The notes under the pieces: model-generated
Told to the model about the DNA's origin: nothing
Databases searched by the model: none
Seen by the model: only the letters and a program-made list of their open reading frames with translations
Position numbers and translations under genes: made by a program
DNA from: Puccinia triticina
Taxonomy: Eukaryota > Basidiomycota > Pucciniomycetes > Pucciniales > Pucciniaceae
Assembly (NCBI RefSeq): GCF_026914185.1
Contig: NC_070564.1
Location: 310,001-374,000 of the forward strand
Length of the DNA stretch: 64,000 bases
Reading direction: 5' to 3'
Shown here: positions 44,115 through 60,260 of the stretch, in pieces
Layout of the letters: every line of letters starts with the position of its first letter
Numbering within the stretch: the stretch's first letter is position 1

Positions 44115-46143
44115 CTCTTCGCTGAGCATGCCACAGATTGAAACGCGATCGAGAACATTGGTACGCGCTACTTATGGACTGTGATTGACCAGAGGCACGA
44201 CTCTGTTCAGTTAAAGCCCTACAAGCCAGGTCTGTGACTATTTTTTTCTTCTCAGCTGAGTTTGCTCAGCAAACTATGTGATCGCAAAAAGCAGGAGATG
44301 TATACATACTGAGTAGGGTGTTGGAAAATTCTCAAGTCTTTACCACGGCAAGCAGAGATTAAACAACACGATTCAAACAAACAATGCTAGTTTCCAGCTT
44401 CAGCTGTCTGTTTCTCAGATCGAAAAGGAGATGGAGACTCAGGAGAGGCTCAGAAATAGGGCGCCAGTGGAGTGAATTGCTAGATTATAGCAGTTTCTGA
44501 AACATCCGCATCCCTCTCAGATCCATGGCTCAGTTGCCATAATGGTTTGTAGATGTCTGTTTCACAGATAACTGGCGAGGCGCACCAGTTGGTTGAATTA
44601 ATATTGGTCTCTAAGATGCCTTTCTCAAATTGTTTGAAGATGTCCGTTTTTTAGATGGGCGAGGGGGGCATGGAATAAATGTAGTGAATTTTGGTTTTTC
44701 ACTGGAAATATAATGAATCCTGGTTCTTCATGGATCAAGAGAGAATTCCAACTCCAGTAGATACATCCGTAGGGATCTATACACATAGATCTTTACTTAT
44801 CAATTAAGTTCACTTCTTTCAAACTCCACGGCAAGATTGATCAGAACTGAAACAGGTTCTCAGTTTGCTAATTCACGCCCCAGCTCCGCGGGCTGTGTTG
44901 AGGTCCTCCATACAAGGTAAAATATATCGGCCATATTTCCCGGGTCCGCCCAACTCCCCGCTATGAAGAGATCAAGTTGGGCGGTTATAACGAGCTCTTG
45001 GGAGAATGATGAAGTTATAGTATTGGTATGAGCAGCGTTTTTTTTTTCTTTTTTCTCTGGAGCTGTTTGCAGTCATTCGGGCACCGTGAATGTATTATGT
45101 AGCCGTCGGGCTAACTTGGTAACCCGACCGCTACTTAGCGGCTGGTTGGCCTGGCTTAGCCAGTCCCCTTAGCTCACCTTGGTTATGATAACTATGGCCC
45201 AGCCCAGCCTGGCCCGGGTTTCAGCCACGTTCCTATATTTTCCCTGATGTTTCACACTTTCTCTCTGTCATGCGCGCAACGTTCTTGTACATACTTTTAC
45301 TATAAATATGAGGACTTTCTGCCTCTTCCTTTGAAAAATCATCCTATTTTCTCATCTACATACTTTCAGCTACAAAGCGTCTTAAGCCCCTTTTCCACTG
45401 AGCCCATATACCTGTGCCCCGCCCGCCACAATTATCAGCTGATTGGCGCTAGATGAGAATTGTTCGATGGATCCGTTCCGACGAGTCAATGGCATCCTGA
45501 GTACAGAGAGGGTTACCCCAGTGGGAAACAGATTTGTCGGGAGCTTTGGAAATAAAATGCAAAGAACAGTTGATCTTTGAACTCTGTCTTTTCCGTTCGA
45601 AAGCTGCCCAGAGGAACATTACAGAATTAGAGTAGGCTGGCAATTGTTTATGTTGCCCAAGGGAGCACGGTAAACCCGTAAAAAAAAGGTTTAATCACAG
45701 CTCGTAGCCTGCCTCCAGTTAAATGAGTAAAGCTACTTTCCTCAGGCCACGAATCGATTGGTGTCGTAGCATCGTGTACACCAATAATCCTCCAACTGCT
45801 GGTTCAAAATAAATGGACAACTTCGCATGGATGTGAGCAAAACTTTTCATCGGAAGTATTCTTGTTATAGCTATGTATGTAGCTGGATATGCCCGCATGA
45901 ATGAAGCTCAGCCGCAAGAATCCATTTTAGGCGTTCATGAGCTTCGACGATGCCGTTTGTTTTGCTGAAGTGGTGAGGAGGTCAAGACTCGAAGCTCAAT
46001 ATTAAAAAACCGCTGTGCTTCCCCGATATCCACCCGCTTACCCCCGCTCCGCCACAGCCACATAACCCCCCAACCGACGGAGATCGGTCACCAGCAACAA
46101 CCATCATCCCAAGAAAACTATCGACTGGCACAACGTACATATC
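44115..46143. other. intergenic region upstream of PRP4
   Basis: Possible relic coding fragments lie at 44115-44230. A GC-rich stretch at 45095-45240 contains imperfect palindromes such as TAGCCGTCGGGCTA. No supported gene was found. The PRP4 promoter should lie in the last few hundred bases, but no clear TATA box is seen. Confidence 0.35.
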
Positions 46144-49902
<3,759 letters not shown>

Positions 49903-50227
49903 TCCCACCGATCAGCATGAGTCATCTATCTCTTCTGTCCCCCATTTTCCCTGCCCGTTATCAGTATCATCATCTTCCTATCCACCCATTCATCCATCCA
50001 CACCCAACCTAATGGATTGATCATGGGTAAAGCACCCAGCCAAGCTTAATTTTCGCATTGAATGCTGGTTAGTGGCTTGCTTAGATTGTTCCGGCTGTGC
50101 ATTCTTTGTCTTCTTTTGTACCATCATCACTAGTGACTAAACATTTAAACCGCTACCAAAACAGAAACACCTTCTAATTTAACATATGATCCAGAAATTC
50201 AAGGTTTCCCTCTAGAGCTTCAGCACT
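49903..50227. other. 3' flank of PRP4
   Basis: Pyrimidine-rich sequence with no gene seen. Confidence 0.4.
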
Positions 50228-51985
50228 TATGGTGTTCAAAGTTGGTTTGCATAATTTTATGCATGCATAAATCATAAAATCATAAAAATGTTTGGGTGAG
50301 GAAATTTTGTGATACATACAGTTGTTCTAATAATTAATGGGAATGGGAATTTGTGCTCGCAAAAATTCCCACTAAAATAGTGCAGAGTTTGTTTTGAGTT
50401 CTGCAGATACTCAAACCTACTCAAACAAGCTTGTAAGAGATATCCAGCAGCAAAGGGTATTGGGGGGAATGGAAGGCTTGACTGCCACTGATTTCTTGAC
50501 TCTCCAATCATCCAATCATGCCTCTTGATGATATAATGCCCGACCTTGGAAGCCCTCCTCAAAGCCAGACTCCAGACAATGAAAATGAAGACCACAAAGG
50601 GGAAAATGAAATCAAAGGTCAAGATGTCTCAGTCGCTGTCTTGTACACTCTCTATGTCCCCAAGCCACCCAGACAAGGATGCGGCGGTAAGATGATCCAG
50701 GTTGCACCTTTTTGCTACAAACAACCAAAAGGATGTTTGATCAAGATGCACACCCTGTTTGCCAGCCTAGACAAAGTCCAACACAAAATTGCGGAACTTA
50801 TGAACAACCAGACTGCCAACCTTGGCAACTTGGTTCTTGCCAATCTCAATTCTGAATCACCAAAAATCAAATGGACAATTGCAGTATCTAATGGCGTCAC
50901 AGGTGTATTTAGCCATTCCAACAACATGATACTTGACACGCCTGGGATCTTCAAAGAATGGAAAGATGAGCTTTGAAACAGCGGTCGTGGTCAAGGATCT
51001 ATCTCAATCAAGCAACCAAAGCCAGGCCAAGAATCAGGGGCTCAGGTACAAGTCAGTGTCTTGTTTTTTTGGCAAAGCTGAGCTTCTGAATGTTGAAATC
51101 TTTTGAGGCTTGTTTTTCATCAGGAGGCCGCAGCAATAGAACAGGCGCTGCAAAATCTCAATGGGAATGGTGCTGACCATGGGAATGGTGCTGACAATGG
51201 CAACAAACGTGACACAAATACTCTTTGACCAAATAAAAGATCTGAATCTAATTAACATGAAGACAAAACCCCCCTCTTAACGAGTTTTGTCTTTCAGAAA
51301 CAATCCGTGATCTTCACAAGACACATCACCAATCTGGAAACTTGCACCGGAGCTTTACAGTGTTTTGTAATCCAACAAATCCGGCTGATGGGATTATCCT
51401 CACTCCGAAGGCACTTGCAATCTGGGCAGAGGCTGTCGTGAGTTTTTCTTCAGCATCACTCCCAGCACATCCAGAAGTGACCTGAGTTTACCCACACAAA
51501 TGTATCAGTTGAGAGAACAGCCAGGTGTAGATCTTTGTCACCCACCATCATGTCTTCGCTATGTAAACATCAAAAGACACGGCAATCAACGTGGCTCACC
51601 CGGACCTCAAGGGAACAAGAGAGAGCGGTCTCCTGAACCTTTGATGAATATGAGAGAACCATCATCCAATGTGATGCATGAAACCAATGGTGATACCACC
51701 CTAGAAGAGTACCTCAATTTCTGTCAATTCCCACATGATCTCTGTTTGGAACTGCTTCAGGTTGTCTGCATTGAAGAATACATCAACAACTACAAGCTAT
51801 TTGAGGATGACCTTGTGGTCAAATCTCTCCTTGAAAAATACAAATTCCCGGTTGGATTGGTTGCCAGCCTTTGCCAAAATGTGCCACGTTTTTCCGCACA
51901 TTGTCAGGCTAAAACAAGAATTAGAAATCCAGCCATAGATCAATCTGAGTCTAATGAATGAATATAAAAACTAGCCATGAGCTCA
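50228..51985 (+). mobile_element. larger relative of the TATGGTGTTCAAAG element, right end not found
   Basis: Its left end (TATGGTGTTCAAAGTTGGTT) and the following AAATCATAAAATCATAAAAA match the MITE at 238-410, and the similarity continues past the inverted repeat. It carries the coding relic at 50518-51961. No matching right terminal repeat is seen before 54100, so it is truncated or rearranged. Confidence 0.6.
50518..51961 (+). pseudogene. multi-exon protein of unknown family carried by the TATGGTG element
   Basis: The first frame (50518-50976) has an acidic start and then KPPRQGCGGKMIQVAPFCYK. A TGA at 50974-50976 interrupts it, but the same frame continues through SGRGQGSISIKQPKPGQESG to a GTACAAG donor near 51047. 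Further exon-like pieces are 51122 to about 51220 (ALQNLNGNGADHGNGADN) and about 51299-51439 (TIRDLHKTHHQSG, NPTNPADGIILTPKALAIW). A last piece ends at 51959-51961 (LNFCQFPHDLCLELLQVVCI). No known domain is recognised. The presence of splice sites and coherent protein suggests a protein encoded by the element, possibly with an auxiliary role. Confidence 0.5.
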
Positions 51986-51989
51986 ATCA

Positions 51990-54075
51990 ATCATCTTGTC
52001 TTCCAATTGCTTTCACCACTTGCCCATCTTCCCCATCTTTATTGTGAGGAAGCACACATTTTCTATCTTTGCTGAGGCTAGGAAACATAACCGCTACCAA
52101 TAAATTCTTGATAACAAAGTTTATCATCCATGACAGCAGCCATAGTATGGTAAAGAAAGGTAATCTCATCCTCAGCTGATGCTAGTCCGTTGGTGCGACA
52201 AAGATGGTTTTTAAGACTGAAAAACACATCTCAATTGGGTTAAGATCCGGCCAGTAGGAGGGAAGATATATCAATTTGACCCCTATAGGATTTGTGATTA
52301 TTAGCTGTGATGTGCAAGGATCAAAGCAAGAAGAAATTGAGGTGTACCACGTTCATCACACAGTTGCTGTACATTGCCCCCATGATTTATTGGGCAGTTG
52401 TCAATAATTAATACCAAATTGCTGGCTGGGAAAGAGTTCATCCTAGGCAGCCAGGATAATCACAAACTTTTGGCAAAAACTCTCTGTTGCAGATCATCTG
52501 ATGTACTCACAAGGGTGTGTTTCAGGAACAATTCAAAGTCAGGTCGTTTGAATCCTTTTTCTTTGATATCCGTCTATGAAAATTCCAGGAAGGATGGTGT
52601 ATTGCTTGGCATTGGAATGGTTTGTAATTTGATTGCTCCTTTGTCCGTGGGGAGCCCAACCATGAGTGCGAACCAGGTTGCGTTTGTGAGAATTACAGCT
52701 CAGGGGAGCGGGGCCATTCTCATAAATTGAGAAAGTTGATGTGAACCAAACCAGCTGCGGAAAATGGTAAGCAAATGCAAACCAATTCCGCAGTCCAAAT
52801 CAGAAGCCGCGGGAGTTGTGAAACTAAAATCATCTTTGGATTTTTACAGTTCTGACAAACGTGAGCAGTCAGCTTAGGCTTAAGGAAAATCCTGGCCCAC
52901 AACCACTCATTGAGAGAATCTCAGTTAGTGCCAAGGGTAAGCGACTGTGGAGAACTCAATATAAGCTGAACAGATAGACACTAACGTGCTATTGCTTCTT
53001 TTAGACAGAACTGTCCAGAGCAATCAGACCAATCATCCCGATACCGCTCAAAGAGCAGGAGAAACTATTGGTAAGAGTATTGAGTCCTTAGTCAGGCAAA
53101 GAGGCAAAAGAAAGGCAGTGGCTGACGCAACGGTGTTCTATAAACAGACAACGTTGCATTGCTTCTCAGCCGTTTCGTTGAAGCCACGTGAGGAAACCCT
53201 CAGGTCAAAAGACCGCCTCAAGTAAGAAGACGCTACACCTTGAGAAAAGAGAAAAGAAAGGTCAAGAACTAATACCAAGATATTGTTTGTCTAGATAAGA
53301 CCGAGTCAATCACTCAACTTGACATATCTCCCCATTTCCTATTCCTTTCTTCACATTCTCTTTTATCAGTAGAGAGCAGCCTAGTTCCTGCTCTTAGTTA
53401 ATTCTTTCTTACTTCAAGATGTCTTTCATTTCTATTCATCAGTCATTTGTAGTTACTATAACAGAAAGTCTGATGAAGAAACAAATCTTAGTTCTTTGGA
53501 GTTTTTCAGCGTTGACAGATTTAAGATTCATCTGGTATTTTATGAAATAATGCTTGCTCAGATCTTGATCATGCGTATATCCATCAAAACGGAAGGGACT
53601 CACCGGCAAATACTAGGAAGTGTGCTGGCAACCCTCCTACTTGCGCTACATAATTAGACATCCGCAATTCCGAACAAATAGCATTCACCGAGTGATTGCG
53701 TTTGCGGCTGATTTGCATTTGACCTCAAAGAGTATTATCAATGGTTGAAATGCAGACAAGGATCTCGTGCTGCTCGTAAAGCCATTCTTGGAGCTCATCC
53801 AAATAAGCAGTTGGGTTTTGTTCAAGATACTCCCGGAGCTTGTCTTGAATATTGTCTGGGATTTTGAAGTTGGTTCCCCGTGGCTCGTACTCATCAGGAT
53901 TGCGTACAACACAGCCCGTATTTTCAAATAGTTTGACCCATTGGTATATCAAACTGATTGAAAAATTGATATGAAGAATTCTCTTGATATCGTCAGTAGG
54001 CATATTCTCCTTCCAGAATTCCACGGCGAGTAATTTGGCATAGGGGCTGATGAATAGATGGGGCATGCTTTGCAA
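51990..54075 (-). pseudogene. Tc1/IS630-type transposase, heavily decayed
   Basis: The N-terminal part (53725-54066) has a helix-turn-helix region of the homeodomain-like IS630 type (LLAVEFWKENMPTDDIKRIL, IYQWVKLFENTG). The catalytic region lies at 52140-52700 with THGWAPHGQRS, LVLIIDNCPINHG (second Asp) and YLPSYWPDLNPIE (the last acidic motif). Frameshifts and stops separate the pieces. About 0.8 kb of unrelated-looking sequence (52903-53680) lies between the two halves. This superfamily inserts at TA. Confidence 0.75.
52903..53680. other. unassigned sequence inside the Tc1-type relic
   Basis: No terminal repeats or coding region could be supported. The plus-strand frame at 52986-53225 has no domain. 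This may be an inserted solo LTR or a diverged part of the transposon. Confidence 0.3.
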
Positions 54076-54169
54076 AAAATTGGAAAGGGCGGCATTGTGG
54101 AGTGGAAATCACACACTCTCACACTTCGATGATTGGGCATGACTGGCCCCTACTGGCCCCGTAGGGGCC

Positions 54170-54348
54170 TGTTAGGGTTGGTATGTTGGGGAAGTAAGGC
54201 TTCTGTTCTGATTGTCTAGCTAAATAGTAGATTGCTAAATGGGGAAAGTTAGATGCTCTCTCTTATGGTTTGGGAAGTGTGACATGTATGTACAATGTAG
54301 TGACATGCCTCTGGGATGCGCTACGGCAGGCAAGCACGGCTCATAACA
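54170..54348 (-). repeat. Gypsy-2 3' LTR, 179 bp
   Basis: It starts TGTTAGGGTT and ends CTCATAACA on the plus strand. In element orientation the purine-rich AAGGGCAGGATAG (54349-54361) directly precedes it. No second LTR was found, because the 5' part of the element is missing. Confidence 0.7.
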
Positions 54349-55979
54349 CTATCCTGCCCTTAACGCCCAAGCCCCTGGCTCTGTGTCCTCTCCCTGGGTG
54401 GCATTAAAAAACGCCGTAGGAAAAAAGCCTAACCCCTCACTTGAATCTCTTCCTCCTCCTATGCTGCGCTGCTGCATCCGGAAATGTTTTGTTGAACTCC
54501 GTGACTAATTGTTGGCAATTCTTGAGGTTTGGTTCCGGTTCCCACGAGTTTCCTTCTGGTCCGTATCCTTTTCACGCCACTAGGTATTCCTTCCTTCGCC
54601 GTCGTTTCCTGCAGTCTAGGATCTCCGCCACCTCCCACTCTTCCGCTCCTTTGACCATCACTGGTTGGGGTTCCTCCACAGCGCGTCCTTCAATCGTGTC
54701 CGGCGCGTGTTTTCAAAGAACTGAAACATGAAATGTGGGGTGGACTCCCCTCATTGAAAGAGGCCATGTCAGCTTATACACAAATGGAGATATTTGTTCT
54801 GATATAGGGAAGGGTCCCAGCCATCTATGGTATAGTTTGGGGCAGGGTCTGGTAGTGGATATGTGCTTGCTGTTCAGCCACACCGCATCCCCTACTTGCC
54901 ATCTTGGAGTAGGCACCACCTTGCGGTCGAATTGACTTTTCATTGATGCATGTGCCGCTTCAAGGGTTGCTTTCAATTCATCATGTACCGTTGCTAACAC
55001 TTGCAACCACTTTTCAACCAATGGTAGGCACTGTTCGGAAGACTGAGTCCCTCCGTATGTCAAATTAAACCCGTAGTTTGCCCAAAATGGCGACATCCCA
55101 ATGGATACATGTTCCTGGTTGTTGTGTGAAAATTCCGCCACCGCTAGCAGTCCTTCCCAGTCGTCTTGATGGTATTCCATGAAATGCCGGAGATATCGTT
55201 TGATGGCTTTGTTACAATCTCTGACTGTCTGTCCATCTGCGGATGGTACGCGGTGGAAGGGCATAACCTAATGCCTAGTCTCTTGCTGAGCTCCTTTGTT
55301 GTTTGCAAAATGAAAACGCTCCCTCTATCAGACACAATCGTCTTAGGAGTTCTGTGAAGCTTCCACACTTGACGGAGTAACAGGTCGGCTAGTTCTTCAG
55401 CGGTCATGGACTTTTTACACGGTATAAAATGCGCCATTTACGTGAGTCAGTCTACTACAGTGAGGATACTATTGCTGTTGTTTGACTCCGGAAGATCCGT
55501 GATCATGTCATACAAGATGTCGGTCCACGGGCCCGCCGGTATTGGCAGGGGTTCTAACGTTCCAAAAGGATTTTGTGTTGACCCTTTAACGCGTTGGCAA
55601 GATCCGCAACCGTCAACATACCAATTCACAAACTTCTTTTGTCCCGGCCAGCTGAAGCATTGCTGCACCAGCGCTAGTGTCTTTGCGTGTTCTGGGTGGC
55701 CGGCTGGGCGACAATTGTGTTGGGTTCGGAGTATTGCTGCCTTAAGGGATTCATCCCCTGGGACTTCTATTCGCCCCTGGTTGTATAATACGCCGTCCTT
55801 ATAGGAGTAGGTCTGTTGCCTGGTTGATGCATTCTAACACTCATTTATTAATTGTGTCAGCCTGGGGTCTGCAAGGGTAGCGGCGCGAATCAAACTTATC
55901 AAGTCTGTGTCTGTTGGGATGAGGTCCGCTTGGTCCTCTACCCCCTCGCCGTTGTGAGACTCCAAAAGCGGTTTGCACC

Positions 55980-56760
55980 TCTTATGGATTAATTTAGAGA
56001 AGTATGTGTGGGGAAACCCCTGCTTCTCTGAAAGACAAAGACTGACAACACCCCCAGCTAGGCTGGAAGCAAGAAGACAGTGGTCTAGTGTAGTTGAATA
56101 CTTTTCTCACAAGTGGCTCACAATGGACTGTGTATTTCAAAATATAAAGCTAGTATTTTATTATGTGGCGTAGAGTGTGAGGGTGAAAATTTATTTGAAT
56201 CTTATGGGGAGATCATGGAATGATCTCCTTGATTGGATGGGGGGAAAAGGAAGAGAGAGCCCCTCCTTATATAGGAAAATGTGAGGCATTTGTGCTGGTG
56301 GTCTATGTACATGAGGGGTTTTGGCTGGTGTGCCTTTACAAATGCTGTGAAAATACAGCTTTTACAGTGTGGCAGTGTATACATGAGCAAATTTAGCTGG
56401 TGATCTAGTTACAAGTGTGGCTTACACAGCCCTCTGGTTGCTATGGAGTCTTCTCAAGTGACCTGCACAGCTTTCTGTATTGCTGTGTAGTCTGCTTGAG
56501 TGACTTGCACAGCCCCATGGTTACTATTCTGCTTTATTAATGGGGCTTGTTTTTGCTAGGTTGCTGTAATAAGTGGCTTGTGGTTGCTACACAGCCACAT
56601 TTGAGGCTGGCTGGTTGCTACATAGCCGCATATCTACACACATATATATGTAAAAGGGTAGTATTTAAGCTATATACATGCAGTTTTGTAGAACTGTGTA
56701 TGTAAACTGAAGGGAGTGTGTGTATCAATAGATGGTGTAATTTAACACCACCTATGTAAA
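55980..56760. mobile_element. insertion of about 0.78 kb in Gypsy-2, type unknown
   Basis: Gypsy-2 coding stops at about 56765 (KIQKFL) and resumes at about 55978 (RCKPLLES). The inserted sequence contains TATATATG, several TGTGTAGCAACC/TTGCTGTGTAG variants and the palindrome TGGTGTAATTTAACACCA near its right end. A solo LTR is possible, but the ends are not clear. Confidence 0.5.
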
Positions 56761-57369
56761 CCAGAAATTTTTGAATTTTTCCATCCGGAACAAAAGTTTC
56801 TACCACAACGTCAGCCTGCTCTACTCCTAAGATGTCTACCTTGAACCAGTGGTCGGCGTCCTCCAGTTCCACAGATTTGTTGACAAAGAATTCATCAACT
56901 TCAGCAATGGCCGCAAAAGTTTTGGGGGTAATGTTAGAGGGTTTCAACAGCTGGCCAAACTTCAGCTTCTCCTCCTTCTTTGGCGCAAGGTCTGGGCGTC
57001 TGGATAGCGCGTCCGGTTTGGCCACCTGCCGGCCTGGCTGAAAAATGATTTCCAAATCAAAATTTCCCAGTGTTTCCGCCCATCTTGCCTGTCTTCTGGC
57101 GAGGCTTTTGCTGGTCATGAAGCTTTCTAAATTCCTATGGTTGGTATACACAATGTCCTTCAGTTGATTGGGGCTCCCCTCTAGGTAGTGGCGCCATTCC
57201 TTGGATGCCGCTACAATAGCAAGGAGTTCTTTGTCAAAATTTTTGTAGTTTTGTTCCGCTTGAATGAGGGATTGTGATAGGTACGCCACTGGATGTAACT
57301 CATTGTCCTTCGTGCACACTTGTGAGAGAACTGCGCCTAATGCAAAATCCGAGCAATCACACTCTAGTA

Positions 57370-58080
57370 CACCCGGGGAGTCCTTCGACGAGGACATCTT
57401 GAGGAATCCTTGTGGATTCCCCGTAGTGCCCCTGCGCGAGGTTGGACCAGCGGCTGCTGGTCCACACGTTCACGTGCTCTCCACCAAGTGGATCACGGCC
57501 TCGTGATGATCATCCGAGGATACCAATTCTGCCCGCCGTGGAATCCACGTGGAGCGCGGTACCGAACTGGTGAAAAAAGGCCTGCACTCAAAAATGACAA
57601 GGACAGGAATTGAACAAGGGCTGAGTGCGAGAGCATACCCAGTGCCGGTGATAAACAGCTACACTATTCCAGATTGAGGGAAGCTCTCATTTTTAAACTA
57701 TTGACCCACCCGAAAAGCCGTTTGCGAGTCGATTTTCCATCAAAGTTTTTTTTCAACTTTTTTTTTTCTTCCTTTCAATGACATATTTTCTCCAACTTTC
57801 AACACTTCAGGACCAGTCTGAGCTAGTCCTGGTTGGAAGTGAAAAAAAAAGCTGTGGTGGTGGAACCGACGTGAACGTGGTCTCCACATGTGTTACAGGA
57901 GTGTGCTTCGTGGAACCAATGGGGAAAAGTGACAAACCCGTTGGTTCCACAGGGAAAATGATGTTCTGTGGAACCGACGGGCTTACTGAGCACTTACCGA
58001 GCCGATCCTCGTCGGTTCCACAGATCAACAGCTCCTTGTCGGATCCACGAACCTGTTCGCGAGGAAGTACCCCCGGCGTG
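57370..58080. mobile_element. 711-bp inverted-repeat element in Gypsy-2 RNase H, target duplication TA
   Basis: The ends CACCCGGGGAGTCCTTCGACG and the reverse complement of CACGCCGGGGGTACTTCCTCG lie between TA dinucleotides (57368-57369 and 58081-58082). The right half repeats GTGGAACC/GGTTCCAC in both orientations about seven times. Excision restores the RNase H segment before LECDCS. There is no coding region. A TA duplication suggests Tc1/mariner-type mobilisation. Confidence 0.75.
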
Positions 58081-59345
58081 TAGGAACGGCCTGTACGGGT
58101 CTGCTATTTTCAGAATAGGCGCTGATGTGAATAAAGTCTTGAGGCTCTTGAACTCTTCATCACATCGTTTATCCCACACAAATCTGATTCCAGCTTTAGT
58201 GAGGTCATGTAGTGGCCTAGTTGTGCGCGAGAAATGGCTAATGAACCGCCTGTAGAAGTTAGCAAAACCAATGAATCATTGAAGTTCAGTCACATTGGTG
58301 GGTGCCGGCCAATCCAAGACCGCTTTAACTTTTGCCGGGTCCATCCGCACTCAGTTGCACGAGATTAGTAGGCCGAGGTACTTGACTTCAGCTCTGGAGA
58401 ATTTGCACTTGTCTGGCTTAAGCCAAAGTTGATGCTTGCTTAGTATCTCAAGAACTTATTCAACTGCTTCTTCATGGTCCGTACCGCGCTGTGTATAGAT
58501 CATAATATTGTTGAGATATGCCGCAGTATCCTTGCCAATCCTTCCTAATAATATTTCTTTAATGAAGAATTGAAAGAACCCGGGTGCTCCTGTTGGGCCA
58601 AAAGGCATAGTGAGTGGTGCGAACTGCCCCGCCCGGCATACAAATGCCAACTTCTCCTTGTCGCCCTCCGCCACCCTGAGGTTGCCGTATGCGTTGCGCA
58701 GGTCTAGCTTGGTAAATGTGTCTGCATCCAGCAGGCTGTCCACCAAATCCATTGTGAGCGGTAGTGGGTATTTGTTCTTTACCGTAACCGCATTCAATAT
58801 TTGGTAGTCAAAACAAGGCTGCAAATTACCGTCCTTCTTCCCTGTAAACAGAACCGGGGCTGCCCACGGGGAGGTGGTCCTACGGATGGTCCCGACCTCT
58901 CGTCCTTCCCTGATCAATGTATCTAGAGCTTTTTTTTCCGCCGGGGTCAGTGGGATTATCCTGCTTGCGTGGGGAACTGCTCCGGGTATCAGATCAACTC
59001 GGAAATCATACTTGTGTTGGGGTGGGGGGCGTTGTGCTTTGGTTTTCTTGAACATTCCAAGGTGGCGGTGATACCGGCGTGGGACTGGCTCCTCGACTGA
59101 CTTGGGAGGCACGTCTTGTTTTGCCTGCGCCGCTAGCTGAGCTGAGGTGCTCCAAGCAACTTTTGCCGCGTCTATGGTCGTTGGTTTATGAAATCCTACA
59201 GGGTGTGCCCGCTTGCCAGTTGTTCTTATGGACATTTGGTGAGTGGGAGAGGTGTTGGACTCACATTGCGGGGGTGTTACCGCACCTAATTTGCGCACCC
59301 CCTCATCATTTAACCTCACTGGCCTCCCTATAAATTTTAGTTGGC

Positions 59346-60082
59346 AGTGAAAACACCCCAGACACTGTTTTTTTGTTACCTGCAGTGCAAATTTGAAATT
59401 TTGGATGTCCTTTCCCTGCCCGCAAAAATTTAGGATGGATTTTGGGATTCATTTTTTTCATTTATTATCATTCACGTCACATGTCAGTCTATTGATTCTG
59501 ATTATTCTTGGTTTTTTTGGAATAGTATTAAAGATTTTCCAAAATTGTCATTTAATGAAAAAATATTTTCAGCTAGTATGCACTTATTTTTTCCAAAAAC
59601 ATTACTTATATTCATTCTTTTGGAACCTTTCTGTCCATCCTCCCAATAAATCAGAACTCAACAGGCATGGTTTGTATGTTTTCTAGTCAAGAGAAATTTC
59701 ATGAAAACTTTCTTCTGGGCACTGTACACATAACAACCCATCATTGCATATCTCATTCATCATACATAGACATTGATAGTGCTGAGTGCTCATCATTACT
59801 TAACTTCACCACTTCACTACATTTCATCATTGCTCATCTTCAGACCTGGTTAAATTATGCTCATCATGTGTTCCCCCTTTTTGTATTTCCTCACATATAT
59901 ACACCCCTCTAGATTTTGTATCCCCAAATGCATTTTCTATCCCATGCACCCTGTATGACCTTTTACCCCCACTATTAGATTCATCTTCATCAGTACATCT
60001 TTCACCACACCATTAGATAAAATTGTCATTAACCCATATTATACACTTTCATACATACCAGAAACATATCCCCCTGCATATA
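59346..60082. other. no gene recognised
   Basis: AT-rich sequence. The open frames on the plus strand (59393-59686 and 59667-59912) are Phe- and His-rich and have no recognisable domain. Confidence 0.4.
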
Positions 60083-60260
60083 CAGTCAAACCTGTCTAAG
60101 GGCATACCCTTTTAACAGCATAATCTGCCTAACAGCATGAAAAAAGACTTACCCAAATTCTTGATTGCCCAGAAAAATCACCATCTATAAGGGCATAACC
60201 TGCCTAAAGTCATACCAAAAGTCTTCTCCCAAAGGGTATGCCCTTAGACAGGTTTTACTG
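60083..60260. mobile_element. MITE, 178 bp, pogo/Tc1-like ends, target duplication TA
   Basis: The ends CAGTCAAACCTGTCTAAGGG and the reverse complement of CAGTAAAACCTGTCTAAGGG lie between TA at 60081-60082 and 60261-60262. Internal CCTGCCTAA and CTAAGGGCAT words extend the pairing. It is non-coding. Confidence 0.88.

Larger units (their letters stand above)
54349..59345 (-). pseudogene. Gypsy-2: decayed Ty3/Gypsy chromovirus pol, gag and protease missing
   Basis: In element order: reverse transcriptase (59319-58456) with catalytic YLNN in place of YLDD at 58507-58518, and RNase H (58180-56770, split) with LECDCSDFALGAVLSQ. The integrase (about 55850-54713) has a zinc finger ending CGSCQRVKG and VSDRGSVF, with frameshifts near 55200 and 55440. 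A chromodomain (EVAEILDC, KEYLVA, KGYGPEGNSWEPEPNL) lies at 54500-54620 with TGA at 54713-54715 and 54572-54574. Sequence upstream of the reverse transcriptase stops abruptly near 59340, so the element is 5'-truncated. It is also interrupted by insertions at about 55980-56760 and 57370-58080. Confidence 0.88.

Noticed and set aside
53720..53800. CRISPR-like or other array structures
   Set aside because: No regularly spaced repeats occur here or elsewhere in the window; the repeats found are transposon ends or short tandem units.
54130..54172. Tandem ACTGGCCCCT/TGGCCCC near the Gypsy-2 LTR as a regulatory repeat
   Set aside because: It lies outside the LTR, has only two or three short units, and is not supported elsewhere.
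57600..57665. Possible minus-strand tRNA gene (GTTCAATTCC box)
   Set aside because: The B box is present, but no acceptor stem, D-arm or anticodon stem can be folded. It is at most a tRNA-like relic.
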